A DNA stretch of 64,000 nt from Streptomyces sp. RKAG293 (GCF_023701745.1 NZ_JAJOZB010000001.1:8913001-8977000), one strand, 5' to 3'; positions 7,954 to 16,378 are shown, counted from the first letter of the stretch. The notes: generated by a model not told the origin, from the sequence alone. Made by a program: numbers and translations.

Positions 7954-9933
7954 TCAGGGCATGATCTGGAGGGAGTAGAGGGAGTACCCGTAGGCGGTGG
8001 CGCGGGTGATGCCCTGCATGCGGACGTAGCGTGCTGTGGTGGTGGGGAAGGTCAGGGTGTCGGGGCCGGCGCTGGTCAGGCCGCGGCGTTGGGCGACGGT
8101 GTTCCAGGTGGAGCCGTCGTTGGAGGTCTGGATGTTGTAGTCCTTCCCGTACGCCGCTTCCCAGTTCAGCCGTGCCGAGGAGAACTGCCGGGCGCCGCCG
8201 AGGTCGACCTGCAACCACTGGTTGTTGCTGTAGGCGCTGGACCAGCGGGTGGTCTCGATTCCGTCGACGGCGTAGGCCGCGGGGAACGCCGGGGTCTCGA
8301 CGGACGACGCCGTCACCGGACGGTTGTAGGCCAGGTCGCCCGGTGTGGGTTGGGGTTGGAGGGTGTCGGGCAGGTAGGCGGTGCCGGGGCCCTGGCCGAC
8401 GGTGATCACCTGGTGGAGGAAGGCGGTGTAGTCGGTGCCGGCGGCGCCACCGGACCACATCTTCTGCGCGAGGGCGTTGAAGCTCTTCTCGATCAGTCCG
8501 TGGACATCGAGTTCGGAGTAGGTGGCGTGGACCAGGTCGTTCCACACCGCGGGCATCGCCCCGAGAAGGTTCGGGTCCTGGACTGCGAGGTCCTGGCCGC
8601 CTCCGAAGACGTTCGGCGCCCAGCTCGTGAAGATGGACTGACCGTCCAGCCCCTGACCGTGGTAATAGTTCGCGAACGGCACCACATAGAGCAGGCCGTC
8701 GTTGGAGTTGATGACCTTGTAGCCGTCGGCGATCGCCGCTTTGGGCCCGTACCAGCCGTTGTTCCAGCTGTTGATGACCATGCCCTTGTCGTAGCCGGCA
8801 CCGCCGCCGGACATCTGCGTGAAGCTGCCCCAGGCGTTGACGGTCTTTCCGAGGGAGCGCACGTAGGGGGCCAGGGTGTTGATGTAGGTCTGGTACTGGC
8901 CGGCCAGCGAGGCTGGGTACTCGTCGACCCCGATGTGCACGGTCGGACCCTGGAACCAGGGCGCGAACTCGGCGAACACGCTCTTCATGAAGGTGGTGGT
9001 CGCCGGCTTGCTCAGGTCCAGGTGATCGGAATTGCCGCCGTTGAGGCCCAGCGTGGGACGGAACTTGATGAAGGCCCTGGCATGCGCGGGCGAGTCGATC
9101 TCGGGGACGAGCGTGACGCTGTTGGCGGCTGCCGTGGTCTCGAAGGCGTCCCAGTCGCTTCGGGTGTAGGAGCCGTCGGTGGCGGCCAGACCGGCGAAGG
9201 CGGGGTTGGTGCTCTTGAGCCGGAAGGCGGACTGGGCCTGGGACCAGTCGCCGTTCGGCGGACTGATCTCGTTGTCGTTCAGGTGCAGTTGCAGGGTGTT
9301 GAGCTTCAGCCACCCCATCCAGTGCAGGTAGGACTGGATGAACTGCGGGGTGAAGTAGCGGCGGCCCACGTCCAGCATGAACCCGCGCACGGCGTAGTTC
9401 GGGTAGTCCACCGCGGTGCCCACCGGAACGCTGGCGTGGTCGGGCGAGCCCAGGATGGCCTGCAGCAGCGTGCGGGTGCCGTAGAAGGCGCCCTTGGAGC
9501 TCCCGCCGACGATGTCGACGGAGGTGGTGCCGGCGCTGAACCGGTATGCCTCGGGCCGCAACGCGGTCTTGGCCGCTCCGAAGTCGGCAGCCGGGTCGAT
9601 GCGCAGAGCGATGTCTCCTGCCCCGGCCGTGCCGGTGGCGACCCCCAGGTGCAGGGACGTCAGCTCGGCCGCCTCGGCGGCGACCTGCGTGGCCAGATTC
9701 TGCAGGCTGCTGGGGGATCCGCTCGGAACGACGATGCGGCTGGTCGACGTGAGGACCAGCCGCCCTGTTCCGCCGGCCCATTCCTGGAGCGCCGGCACGA
9801 CCCCGGGCGGCGCGGTGTTCACCGCCTCCGCCGCTGTCGCTGCCGGTGCACTGCTTGCTGTGCCGGCCAGCGGAACGGCCAGTAGAACTCCGCCTAGGAG
9901 TGATCCGGCGAGTCGTCTCAGTGTCAGTCTCAC
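7954..9933 (-). CDS. Secreted GH20 beta-N-acetylhexosaminidase with F5/8C domain
   Basis: The 659-residue protein removes terminal N-acetylhexosamine from chitin-type or glycoconjugate sugars outside the cell. It has a signal peptide ending near AGTASSAPA, a GH20b-like beta domain, and the GH20 barrel, seen in VRGFMLDVGRRYFTPQFI, LQLHLNDNE, LVPEIDSPAHARAF and the catalytic Asp-Glu pair in HIGVDEYP. In this family the acetamido group of the substrate, held by the Asp, acts as nucleophile. The last 130 residues form a coagulation factor 5/8 (CBM32-like) sugar-binding domain (RPVTASSVETPAFPAAYAVD). GTG 9933 is preferred: it has GGAGA six bases upstream and gives a clean signal peptide, although the frame is open further. 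A DasR-type operator lies at 10050-10066. Confidence 0.93.
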   Translation of the reverse strand: MRLTLRRLAGSLLGGVLLAVPLAGTASSAPAATAAEAVNTAPPGVVPALQEWAGGTGRLVLTSTSRIVVPSGSPSSLQNLATQVAAEAAELTSLHLGVATGTAGAGDIALRIDPAADFGAAKTALRPEAYRFSAGTTSVDIVGGSSKGAFYGTRTLLQAILGSPDHASVPVGTAVDYPNYAVRGFMLDVGRRYFTPQFIQSYLHWMGWLKLNTLQLHLNDNEISPPNGDWSQAQSAFRLKSTNPAFAGLAATDGSYTRSDWDAFETTAAANSVTLVPEIDSPAHARAFIKFRPTLGLNGGNSDHLDLSKPATTTFMKSVFAEFAPWFQGPTVHIGVDEYPASLAGQYQTYINTLAPYVRSLGKTVNAWGSFTQMSGGGAGYDKGMVINSWNNGWYGPKAAIADGYKVINSNDGLLYVVPFANYYHGQGLDGQSIFTSWAPNVFGGGQDLAVQDPNLLGAMPAVWNDLVHATYSELDVHGLIEKSFNALAQKMWSGGAAGTDYTAFLHQVITVGQGPGTAYLPDTLQPQPTPGDLAYNRPVTASSVETPAFPAAYAVDGIETTRWSSAYSNNQWLQVDLGGARQFSSARLNWEAAYGKDYNIQTSNDGSTWNTVAQRRGLTSAGPDTLTFPTTTARYVRMQGITRATAYGYSLYSLQIMP

Positions 9934-10049
9934 GAAGAGTCTCCGTACAGGTGGGGAGCAGGAGGACGCTGACAGCGGTTCTCCTGCCCCGCAGGTCATG
10001 GGGAGGAGAGACGGGCGGTGGCTCAGGGGCCGGCTAGGGACCGGGCACC

Positions 10050-10066
10050 GGTGGTCTAAACCACCT
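10050..10066 (-). promoter_or_regulatory. DasR-responsive element (dre) upstream of the GH20 gene
   Basis: On the minus strand the site reads AGGTGGTTTAGACCACC, a near palindrome that matches the DasR consensus built on TGGTCTAGACCA. It lies about 117 bp upstream of the hexosaminidase start. DasR represses chitin and N-acetylglucosamine genes in Streptomyces and is released by phosphorylated glucosamine, so the site predicts induction of this enzyme by its own sugar products. This is the only such site I noticed. Confidence 0.75.
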
Positions 10067-10295
10067 TGCGTGCCGGGGAGCCTGGCACGCGCGGGACGGA
10101 CGGTCAAGGGCACGCGCAATCGCATCAAGTCGGCTCCGAGCAGGGGCCGTCCTACCTCCTGGCCCATGTGAGGGGATGGTCGCCGCCGCGAGAGGGCGTG
10201 CCAAGTCTCGCTCAATTCGTGCTTGAAGATGCACAAAATGGCTATTCTTCAATCATCGATTGACAGAGTCGTCGCCCCTACGGTCCACTCTTGGT

Positions 10296-10670
10296 TCAGG
10301 GAGGGTCACCGGGATCGTCCCCGGCCAGCAGGCCGGCCACCACCGCCCGCGCGTCGTCCGCGTCGCGCCCGGTCCTGCCGGAAGCGGCCTCGCCGAGGGC
10401 GAGCAGCACCGGCAGCCGAGCGGCCGGGTCGCTCTCCACCCGGCACCGCCCAAGGAGCCGCGCACCCCCGCCCGCGAGCGGGATCGCCGCCCGCCGTACT
10501 GCCGGATCCGGGTCCGGGTCCGCCAGAAGTGCCCACGTCGCGGTCCAGTCCTCGTCCGCCAGAGCGGGGGCTTGCATGGCCGCCAGCAACTCGACGAGGG
10601 TGACCCGCACGCCCATGGCCGGGTCGGCGGCGAGCGCGGCGACGAACGGCAGGGCGGCTGCTGTCAGCGA
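10296..10670 (-). pseudogene. Fragment of a HEAT-repeat protein
   Basis: The open frame runs 124 codons down from a stop at 10671-10673. It encodes short Ala/Leu-rich helix pairs such as ALPFVAALAADPAMGVRV, TLVELLAAMQAPALADEDW and WALLADPDPDPAVRRAAIP, the spacing of HEAT or Armadillo repeats. There is no good start codon before the first repeat (an internal ATG at 10616 would begin inside a helix), and the frame stops abruptly after AGDDPGDPP. It looks like a piece cut from a longer scaffold protein. It could instead be a small real gene starting at 10616. Confidence 0.45.
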
Positions 10671-10855
10671 TCAGTCGTGAGCCGTCATCGTCCATGAACC
10701 CTGCCCTCCTGTCGCTCGAATTCGCGAGTCAGGTTGGTGGTAGCGGCGGCAAGGGGCCGTCACCCGCACGGCGCACCCTGGCTGCCGATCGACGACGCGC
10801 GGTCGACGCTGTGAGGGTGCGGGCGTCGCCCAGCGCCAGCCGCGGGGAGGCCGCC

Positions 10856-12091
10856 ATGGACCGACCGGACGACCGCCACCCGGAGACGACGGCGTTCCTG
10901 GCAGGCCTGACCCGGCTGCTGCTGACGACCAGCGGAGAGGGCGCGGAGCAGATCGAGTGGTCCGTGACGGCTGCGGCACGCGGGCTGGAAGCCGAGGCCG
11001 GCCTGCTGGTCGTTCCCGACGCCGCCACCGTCACGATCGCCTCGCACGGGCAGGTGACCACCGTCGCGGTCCGCGGCTTTCCCGAGGTCTTCCGGCTGGA
11101 CCGGGTCATCGCGCTCAAGCCGCTGATCGCGCAGGTTGCCGAAGGGCGAATGGGCGCCGCGGAGGCCGGCCGCCGGCTGGCAGCGATCACGTCGGCCCCG
11201 CCGCCGTACCCATGGTGGCTCAAGCTGACCGGCATCGTCCTGTTCGCCATCGGATTCGCACCCCTGATGCAGCCCACCTGGTACGAGGTGTGGACCACCG
11301 CCGTCCTCGGCACCGTGACCGCGTCCCTGGCCGTTGCCGCCGGGCGGCTGCCGAGACTCGCCATGGTGCTGCCGCTGGTGGCCGCGGCCACCGTCTCCCT
11401 CATCACGCTGGAGGCGTTCGCCCGCACGCCCGCACACGGTGGCCCGGTGCTGCTGATGCTGCCCGCTCTCTTCTACTTCGTTCCCGGCGACTATCTCAGC
11501 GCGGCCACCGCGGAGTTGGCCGCCGGATTCCTCACCACGGGCGCGATCCGCCTGGTCTACGCGGTCTTCCTGCTCGTCCAGCTCTACCTCGGAGTCATCC
11601 TCGGACTGGTGATCACCGGCAGATCACGGCATGCGCTGTTCGACGTGGCGGCCCACGGCGACCTGCCGCGCTGGGCCTTGTTCCTGGCCTGGATCGTCTT
11701 CACCGTCGGCACCGTTCTGGCCTTCGCCATCCCCGTCAGGCTGCTGGGCATCCTCCTGGTGCTGGTGTACGCCACCGTGGGTGTGCAGACCGCGGGCACC
11801 AAGCTGATCGGTGAGGTCGGCGGCACGTTCACCGCCGCCGTACTGCTCGGCCTGGTCACCACCTGGCTGGCCGCCAGACCCGCTCAACCCCCACGCATCG
11901 TGCTGCTGCTGCCGGGATTCTTCACCCTCACCGTCGGCTCCCTGGGCATGCGCGGGCTGACCGCACTGGCCGGCGGCTACCCCATCCAGGGCTTCCACGA
12001 CCTCACCAAAATGATCACCCTCGTGACGGCCATCGCCGCCGGCCTCCTGCTGGGCGCCGTCCTGGCCCGGCGCCCCGAGCCGGCGCCGTGA
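10856..12091 (+). CDS. ThrE-type threonine/serine exporter family protein
   Basis: The 411-residue protein matches the ThrE fold: a cytoplasmic N-terminal region (GLTRLLLTTSGEGAEQIEWS, then LEAEAGLLVVPDAATV) followed by about ten membrane helices from residue 120 on, in two related five-helix halves. ThrE exports threonine and serine using the proton-motive force in Corynebacterium. Streptomycete members are mostly untested, so the substrate is open. ATG 10856 follows GGGGAGG with 6 nt spacing and begins just before the N-terminal domain, whereas an earlier ATG at 10694 would add a low-complexity Arg/Ser stretch. A weak inverted repeat just after the stop may terminate it. Confidence 0.85.
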   Translation: MDRPDDRHPETTAFLAGLTRLLLTTSGEGAEQIEWSVTAAARGLEAEAGLLVVPDAATVTIASHGQVTTVAVRGFPEVFRLDRVIALKPLIAQVAEGRMGAAEAGRRLAAITSAPPPYPWWLKLTGIVLFAIGFAPLMQPTWYEVWTTAVLGTVTASLAVAAGRLPRLAMVLPLVAAATVSLITLEAFARTPAHGGPVLLMLPALFYFVPGDYLSAATAELAAGFLTTGAIRLVYAVFLLVQLYLGVILGLVITGRSRHALFDVAAHGDLPRWALFLAWIVFTVGTVLAFAIPVRLLGILLVLVYATVGVQTAGTKLIGEVGGTFTAAVLLGLVTTWLAARPAQPPRIVLLLPGFFTLTVGSLGMRGLTALAGGYPIQGFHDLTKMITLVTAIAAGLLLGAVLARRPEPAP

Positions 12092-12529
12092 CCTCGGCCG
12101 CGCCGCCACCTGGAGAACGCCGCGGCCGTGGATCAGCGCCGGGTTGAACAGCGCGGATGAGCAGTCGTGGGCAGCCCGGCGATGTTGTCAGGACTCTTTG
12201 ACGGTCGCCGGGACATGTTCCTCTCCGGGGCTATGAACAGGCGCAGATCCGCAAGGGGTTGGGGCGTCGTTCCGCCGGGGGACGGGTGGTTCCGTTACGC
12301 CCCGGCCTGCAACCTCGTCGAGGCCGACCGCACCGCGAGGAGGTACCCGCGGGCTGCAGTGCACGCATTCCGGGCCCGTACGAAGGCCGGGACGATGTCC
12401 GCGATCTTTGTGTCTTCTGCCAATACGGCTGTCCTGCGGGGCGGGGGGAGAGTGTCCGCCAGAGGCCCTGGCGGTTCCCGAGGAACCGGCCGGCCACGGA
12501 TATGACGAAGCGCGGGAGAGGACAGCACC
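12092..12529. other. Intergenic stretch, no gene supported
   Basis: These 438 bases hold an 8-bp GC inverted repeat shortly after the exporter stop (a possible weak terminator) and, at the far end, the ribosome-binding site of the next methyltransferase gene (GGAGAGGA near 12515). The short open frames on both strands have Arg/Pro/Gly-rich composition typical of non-coding frames. I see no gene here. Confidence 0.5.
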
Positions 12530-13270
12530 ATGAGCACGCAGCTGTACGACGAGATCGGTGAGGCGTTCGAGGGCTTCAAGACCCTGCCGCTGGCGCAGTA
12601 CGGGGAGGTGCCCAGCTTTCTGGCGATGGTCGGAGACGTGCGCGGAAAGTCGGTCCTCGACCTGGCGTCCGGCACCGGCTTCTACAGCCGGGAGTTCAAG
12701 CGGCGCGGCGCGGCAGAGGTGCTCGGAGTGGACATCTCCGGTGAGATGGTGGCCGCAGCGCAGGCGTTGGAGGACGGCGATCCGCTGGGCGTGCGCTACG
12801 AGGTGGGCGACGTGGCCGAACTGCGCGACGTCGCGAAGTACTTCGACATCGCGGTCGCGGTCCAGCTGTTCAACTACGCCGAGGACGTCGCCACGATCGA
12901 GCGGATGTGCCGCAACATCCACCGCAGCCTGGCGGACGGTGCCGAGTTCTTCGTCTTCATGCAGAGCCCCGAGTTCCGTTTCGACGGGCCGCCCCTGGAC
13001 AAGTACGGGTTCCGCTGCGAATCGACCGGCGAGGTGTCCGATCTCGGGCCGCGTGTGCGGGTCACCGCGCTCCTCGACCCGCCGATCTCGTTCGTCGCCA
13101 CCCCGCCCCACCGCGAGGTCTACGAGAAGTCTCTGCAGGCGGCCGGCTTCTCCGAGTCGACCTGGGTTCCGCTGACGGTGTCCGATCCCGGCGTGGCCGC
13201 GTTCGGTGAGGAGTTCTGGGCGGATCTCCACGACAACCCTCCGCTGACGATGCTGCGTTGCCGCGCCTGA
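12530..13270 (+). CDS. Class I SAM-dependent methyltransferase
   Basis: This 246-residue protein carries SAM motif I as VLDLASGTGFYSREF (about residues 44-58), a ribose-binding acid in GVDISGEM, motif II VGDVAELRDVAKYFDIAVA and the post-motif NIHRSLADGAEFFVFMQ. The N-terminus YDEIGEAFEGF and the overall length resemble free-standing small-molecule N- or O-methyltransferases. It starts at ATG 12530 after a strong GGAGAGGA and is followed 78 bp later by a TetR gene in the same direction. Nothing nearby indicates a substrate, and no biosynthetic cluster adjoins it. Confidence 0.88.
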   Translation: MSTQLYDEIGEAFEGFKTLPLAQYGEVPSFLAMVGDVRGKSVLDLASGTGFYSREFKRRGAAEVLGVDISGEMVAAAQALEDGDPLGVRYEVGDVAELRDVAKYFDIAVAVQLFNYAEDVATIERMCRNIHRSLADGAEFFVFMQSPEFRFDGPPLDKYGFRCESTGEVSDLGPRVRVTALLDPPISFVATPPHREVYEKSLQAAGFSESTWVPLTVSDPGVAAFGEEFWADLHDNPPLTMLRCRA

Positions 13271-13343
13271 CGGTCGTTCACGCGGCGTGAATGTTTGTCG
13301 GGTCGGGCCCTCTTGTGCGCGCGGTTCTCACGTCCTGTCGTCC

Positions 13344-13368
13344 TGAACATGTTCACTGAACATGTTCA
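13344..13368. promoter_or_regulatory. Tandem palindromes over the tetR start
   Basis: The perfect 12-bp palindrome TGAACATGTTCA occurs twice, at 13344-13355 and 13357-13368, 13 bp apart centre to centre. The proposed tetR ATG (13349) lies inside the first copy. This arrangement suits autorepression by the TetR protein itself. Confidence 0.7.
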
Positions 13369-13966
13369 GTCGAGAGCGGCGCAACGGAAGGCGACGCGAC
13401 GCAGAGTGTTGTCATCGGCCGAACGACTCTTCCGCGAGCGGGGATTCGGCGCCAGCACCATCCGCCAGATCGCCACCGATGCCCAAGTGAGTACCGGCAC
13501 CGTCATGTCAGCGGGCGACAAGGACGCCCTGCTCGTCGCCATCTTCGACATCTGGATCGCCGCTGTGCGCCACAGCCGGGAGGGTCGGGACGAGCAGGGC
13601 GACATGACACCGCTGCTCCCCGCCGCGGCGGCCCAGGAGGTCCTGAACCTCGTCGAACCCTTCATCGCCTACTTCGCCCTCGACCTCGGGCTGTCCCGGG
13701 AATACGCCGCGGTCATCGTGCGCGGCACCCATCCATCAGAGGTCTTCCAGGCCCTCGCTCGGGCTTTGCTCACCGAGCTCGAGACCCTCCTGGCCCGCAC
13801 GCCGCTCACCGCCACCGAGGCGGGCGCCGGCGCGCGCACCCTCTACTTCGCCTACCTGGGCATCCTCATGACCGTCGGCAACGGCGCCCTCGACCAGCAG
13901 GCCGCGATCGCCCAGTTCCAGGAAGTCATCCATTTCGTCGTCCACCACGAAGGGACTCAACCATGA
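13349..13966 (+). CDS. TetR-family transcriptional regulator
   Basis: The 205-residue protein has a TetR DNA-binding domain at residues 10-60 (RRRVLSSAERLFRERGFGA, then TIRQIATDAQVSTGTVM) and a helical ligand-binding part with a long hydrophobic C-terminal helix. ATG 13349 lies within the operator palindromes and has no ribosome-binding site in front, so the transcript may be leaderless; a TTG at 13295 is an alternative that adds 18 residues. The stop overlaps the ATG of the small gene behind it by four bases (ATGA), so the two are translationally coupled and the regulator presumably controls that membrane protein. Confidence 0.87.
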   Translation: MFTEHVQSRAAQRKATRRRVLSSAERLFRERGFGASTIRQIATDAQVSTGTVMSAGDKDALLVAIFDIWIAAVRHSREGRDEQGDMTPLLPAAAAQEVLNLVEPFIAYFALDLGLSREYAAVIVRGTHPSEVFQALARALLTELETLLARTPLTATEAGAGARTLYFAYLGILMTVGNGALDQQAAIAQFQEVIHFVVHHEGTQP

Positions 13967-14097
13967 TCAGTACTCCCGACCCGTGGTGGCCCACCGCACT
14001 GCTTGCCGTGGCGCTGTTCTCCGACGCGATTCTGTCGGTGCGTCCCCCGGCGTTCATTCAGCAGTGCCTGGACGGAGTGCGCTTCCCACGCGACTAG
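13963..14097 (+). pseudogene. 5-prime fragment of a small membrane protein (DoxX-like), cut by mobile elements
   Basis: The 44-residue frame begins MISTPDPWWP, has one membrane segment (TALLAVALFSDAILSV) and reads RPPAFIQQCLDGVRFPRD before a stop formed at the edge of the MITE. From memory, intact homologues in Streptomyces are about 120 residues with four membrane helices and continue with a Trp-rich stretch. Directly right of the IS630 element the sequence reads TGG TGG ACG CTC ATC GTC, giving WWTLIV, which would fit that continuation. I infer one gene interrupted here and then deleted downstream. The DoxX-like label is tentative; the truncation is better supported. Confidence 0.55.
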
Positions 14098-14253
14098 GGT
14101 CTGTCGTCTGGATCTCCGTGGGGGAAGGAGCGGTGTCCGGTGCGTGCAGCTGCAAGGCGGAGGAGGGAGGCGACGCGGAGCGTCCGACGACAACGCGGCA
14201 GATGTGCGTGCTGGACACCGCGACGCCGCGGAGATCCAGACGACAGACCCTAG
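14094..14253. mobile_element. MITE-like element with 25-bp perfect inverted ends
   Basis: Positions 14094-14118 and 14229-14253 are perfect 25-bp inverted repeats that begin CTAGGGTCTGTCGTCTGG, with about 110 bp between them and no open frame. Counting CTAG or TA as the duplicated target, the element proper is about 152-156 bp. The end sequence resembles those of IS5-group elements of streptomycetes, which favour CTAG targets, so a transposase encoded elsewhere may move it. It interrupts the small membrane-protein gene. Confidence 0.75.
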
Positions 14254-15341
14254 TGACCTGAGTCAGAGATTCGGTGGCAGTAGGCGGCGACCTTGTCGAG
14301 GATCTCGTCAGCGGTCTTCGTCCAAATGAAGGGCCGGGGTTGGTCGTTCCAGTCGGCCAGCCAGGTTCGGACGTCGCGTTCGAGGGCTTGGACGGAGCGG
14401 TGGACTCCGCGCTTGAGTTTCTTCTGTGTGAGCTCGGCGAACCACCGCTCGACCAGGTTCAGCCACGACGCACTTGTGGGTGTGAAGTGCAGGTGGAAGC
14501 GCGGGTGGGCCAGCAGCCACTTCTTGATCTCGGGTGTTTTGTGGGTCGCGTAGTTGTCGAGGATCAGATGCACCTGGAGCCCGGCCGGGACTTCCTTGTC
14601 GAGCTTGGCCAGGAACTTCTTGAACTCGATGGCCCGGTGGCGGCGGTGCAGTGATCCGATCACCTTGCCGGTCGCGACCTCGAGTGCCGCGAAGAGCGTC
14701 GTGGTGCCGGCGCGAATGTAGTCGTGGCTGCGGCGTTCTGGAACGCCGGGCATCATCGGCAGCACCGGTTGTGACCGGTCCAGGGCCTGGATCTGCGACT
14801 TCTCGTCCACGCAGAGGACCAGGGCCTTCTCCGGCGGATCGAGATAGAGGCCGACGACATCGCGGACCTTGTCGATGAAGAACGGGTCCGTCGAAAGCTT
14901 GAAGGTCTGCGAGCGGTGCGGGGCCAGGGCGAACGCCCGCCAGATCCTTGAGACCGTCGACTGCGACATGCCCGTGGCTGCGGCCATGGAACGGGTCGAC
15001 CAGTGCGTTGCGTTCTTCGGCGTCTCCTCGAGCGTCCTGACGATCACTCGTTCCACATCCGCGTCGGTAATCTTCCGCGGGACACCCGGCCTGGGCTCGT
15101 CACACAGGCCGTCCAAGCCGTTCTCCAGGAAGCGCCGCCGCCAGGTGCGGACCGTGTCCGGAGCGATCCGCAGACGACGGGACACCTCCATGATCGAGTG
15201 ACCGTCCGCGCACTCCAGCACGATCCGCGACCGTTGAGCCAACGCTTGCGCGGTTGTGCGCCGACGCACCCAGCCCTCCAGCACGGCCCGCTGGGGCTCA
15301 GTCAGTAACAACGGCGGAATCTTCGGACCCGGACGGCTCAT
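14250..15341 (-). CDS. IS630-family transposase
   Basis: The 363-residue protein has an N-terminal helix-turn-helix (SIMEVSRRLRIAPDTVRTW), a second Winged-helix-like part (MAAATGMSQSTVSRIWRAF) and a DDE catalytic core. The acidic triad is visible as VDEKS, LILDNYATH and NLVERWF. It cuts and inserts the element at TA sites. It is full length and shows no damage, so it may be active. The last sense codon lies at the very end of the element, and the TAG stop is supplied by the flanking CTAG target. Confidence 0.95.
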   Translation of the reverse strand: MSRPGPKIPPLLLTEPQRAVLEGWVRRRTTAQALAQRSRIVLECADGHSIMEVSRRLRIAPDTVRTWRRRFLENGLDGLCDEPRPGVPRKITDADVERVIVRTLEETPKNATHWSTRSMAAATGMSQSTVSRIWRAFALAPHRSQTFKLSTDPFFIDKVRDVVGLYLDPPEKALVLCVDEKSQIQALDRSQPVLPMMPGVPERRSHDYIRAGTTTLFAALEVATGKVIGSLHRRHRAIEFKKFLAKLDKEVPAGLQVHLILDNYATHKTPEIKKWLLAHPRFHLHFTPTSASWLNLVERWFAELTQKKLKRGVHRSVQALERDVRTWLADWNDQPRPFIWTKTADEILDKVAAYCHRISDSGH

Positions 15342-15375
15342 ACCGAACTAACGCCAAACCTCCGACTCAGGTCAC
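14253..15375. mobile_element. IS630-family insertion sequence, 1,123 bp
   Basis: The ends match over 22 bases with three differences (GTGACCTGAGTC is identical at both ends) and are flanked by TA at 14251-14252 and 15376-15377, the target duplication expected for IS630. Both flanks extend to CTAG. It is complete and contains one transposase gene. It landed exactly at the right edge of the MITE, in the TA made by that earlier insertion. Confidence 0.9.
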
Positions 15376-15403
15376 TAGTGGTGGACGCTCATCGTCTTGT
15401 GGC

Positions 15404-16066
15404 TCACTGGGCGAGGAGGTCGGCGATCTGGTGTGCGTTCCAGTGTCCCGCCGCACCCGGGCAGGCCTGCAGATAGGTGCAGATGGCGGGCACGTCCCAG
15501 GCTCCGGCCTCCAGGAGTCCGCGGGCCAGGTGCCGGAGGTAGGCGGCTGAGGGTGACGTCCACTCGGCTTCGCCGACCGTCCAGGGGGCTGTGAACGTGA
15601 GCAGGGGAATGCCGTCGAGCGATCCGGGGCACACCAGCGTCTCGTAGGGACCGCGTCCCAGCGTGGCCACGCCGTCGCGCAGGACCTCGGTGAGGTCGAG
15701 GTCCGTTCCCGGTTCCCGGTGCATCTCCTGCGCTGCGATGTCGGAGAACTGTTCTGCGCTCACCAGGTGGGCACGGGCGTACAGGCGCCCCATGGCGTGC
15801 GGATCGTAGAAGGCCCGGCCGCCGGTCCACACCGGGGACTCGGTGGCGAAGTACAGCGCGCCGCGCAGTTCCACGGGAACGGAGAGCGCCGGCGGCCGGC
15901 TGTCACGGCAGCCGGGGTAGCTGCGCGCTGCGCCGGGAGGCTGCCCGCCGCCGAGGTAGTACATCAAGCGGTTCATGTGCATGTTGGACCCGTAGGCGGC
16001 GTACCAGACCTGCGCGGGCGCGGTGCCTTCGGGCCGAACCGGCTGGACGGGGCGTGCCGTGGTCAC
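15404..16066 (-). CDS. AIG2/gamma-glutamylcyclotransferase-like protein
   Basis: This 220-residue protein begins its conserved part with VWYAAYGSNMHMNRL, the YGSN loop that opens gamma-glutamylcyclotransferase-fold proteins, and continues with GCRDSRPP, LYFATESPVWTGGRAFYDP and RLYARAHLVSAEQFSDIAAQEM. Similar streptomycete proteins are often named histone deacetylase in databases, but I see no deacetylase metal motif. Members of this fold act on gamma-glutamyl or related amines; the substrate here is unknown. GTG 16066 is chosen because AAGGGA lies 7 nt upstream, although the frame is open to 16171. Its 3-prime end lies 28 bp from the IS630 element. Confidence 0.75.
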   Translation of the reverse strand: MTTARPVQPVRPEGTAPAQVWYAAYGSNMHMNRLMYYLGGGQPPGAARSYPGCRDSRPPALSVPVELRGALYFATESPVWTGGRAFYDPHAMGRLYARAHLVSAEQFSDIAAQEMHREPGTDLDLTEVLRDGVATLGRGPYETLVCPGSLDGIPLLTFTAPWTVGEAEWTSPSAAYLRHLARGLLEAGAWDVPAICTYLQACPGAAGHWNAHQIADLLAQ

Positions 16067-16378
16067 GTCGGTTCCCTTGAGGTGTCTGGCCCGCTGCCCG
16101 GCTGGCTGTATGACCGTGCCGCCCTCGCACAACAGCGCGTCGATGGCGCTGCGTTCGGCTGGTGGGCACATGTCGACGGGGGTGAGCGCAGCGGTCGGGC
16201 GGCGGGATCAGGTCAGGAGCTGCAGCACCCTCGCATGGGCCCCATCCTATGGCGGCGCTCCACGGCTCTGCGACGAAGGTCGAGGTGCCAGGCAGGAAGA
16301 GCCCGCGTGCGGGCCACGTGACGAGGGAGCCGAACGGCGCATGCCTTCGCTGGGCGAAGCCCGCGTAGGATCTCCCGG

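Noticed and set aside
12167..12505. A 112-codon frame after the exporter gene
   Set aside because: Arg/Gly/Ala-rich without conserved pattern or ribosome-binding site; overlapping frames on the other strand look the same.
12188..13231. A 347-codon minus-strand frame opposite the methyltransferase
   Set aside because: Shadow of the plus-strand methyltransferase, which has clear SAM motifs and a good ribosome-binding site.
14119..14228. Interior of the MITE as a small RNA or riboswitch
   Set aside because: The 25-bp ends are explained by transposition; the interior has no conserved RNA motif that I recognise.
15404..16066. Histone-deacetylase-like function for the AIG2-like gene
   Set aside because: Database names for similar proteins suggest this, but no deacetylase metal-binding residues are present and the YGSN opening points to the cyclotransferase fold.
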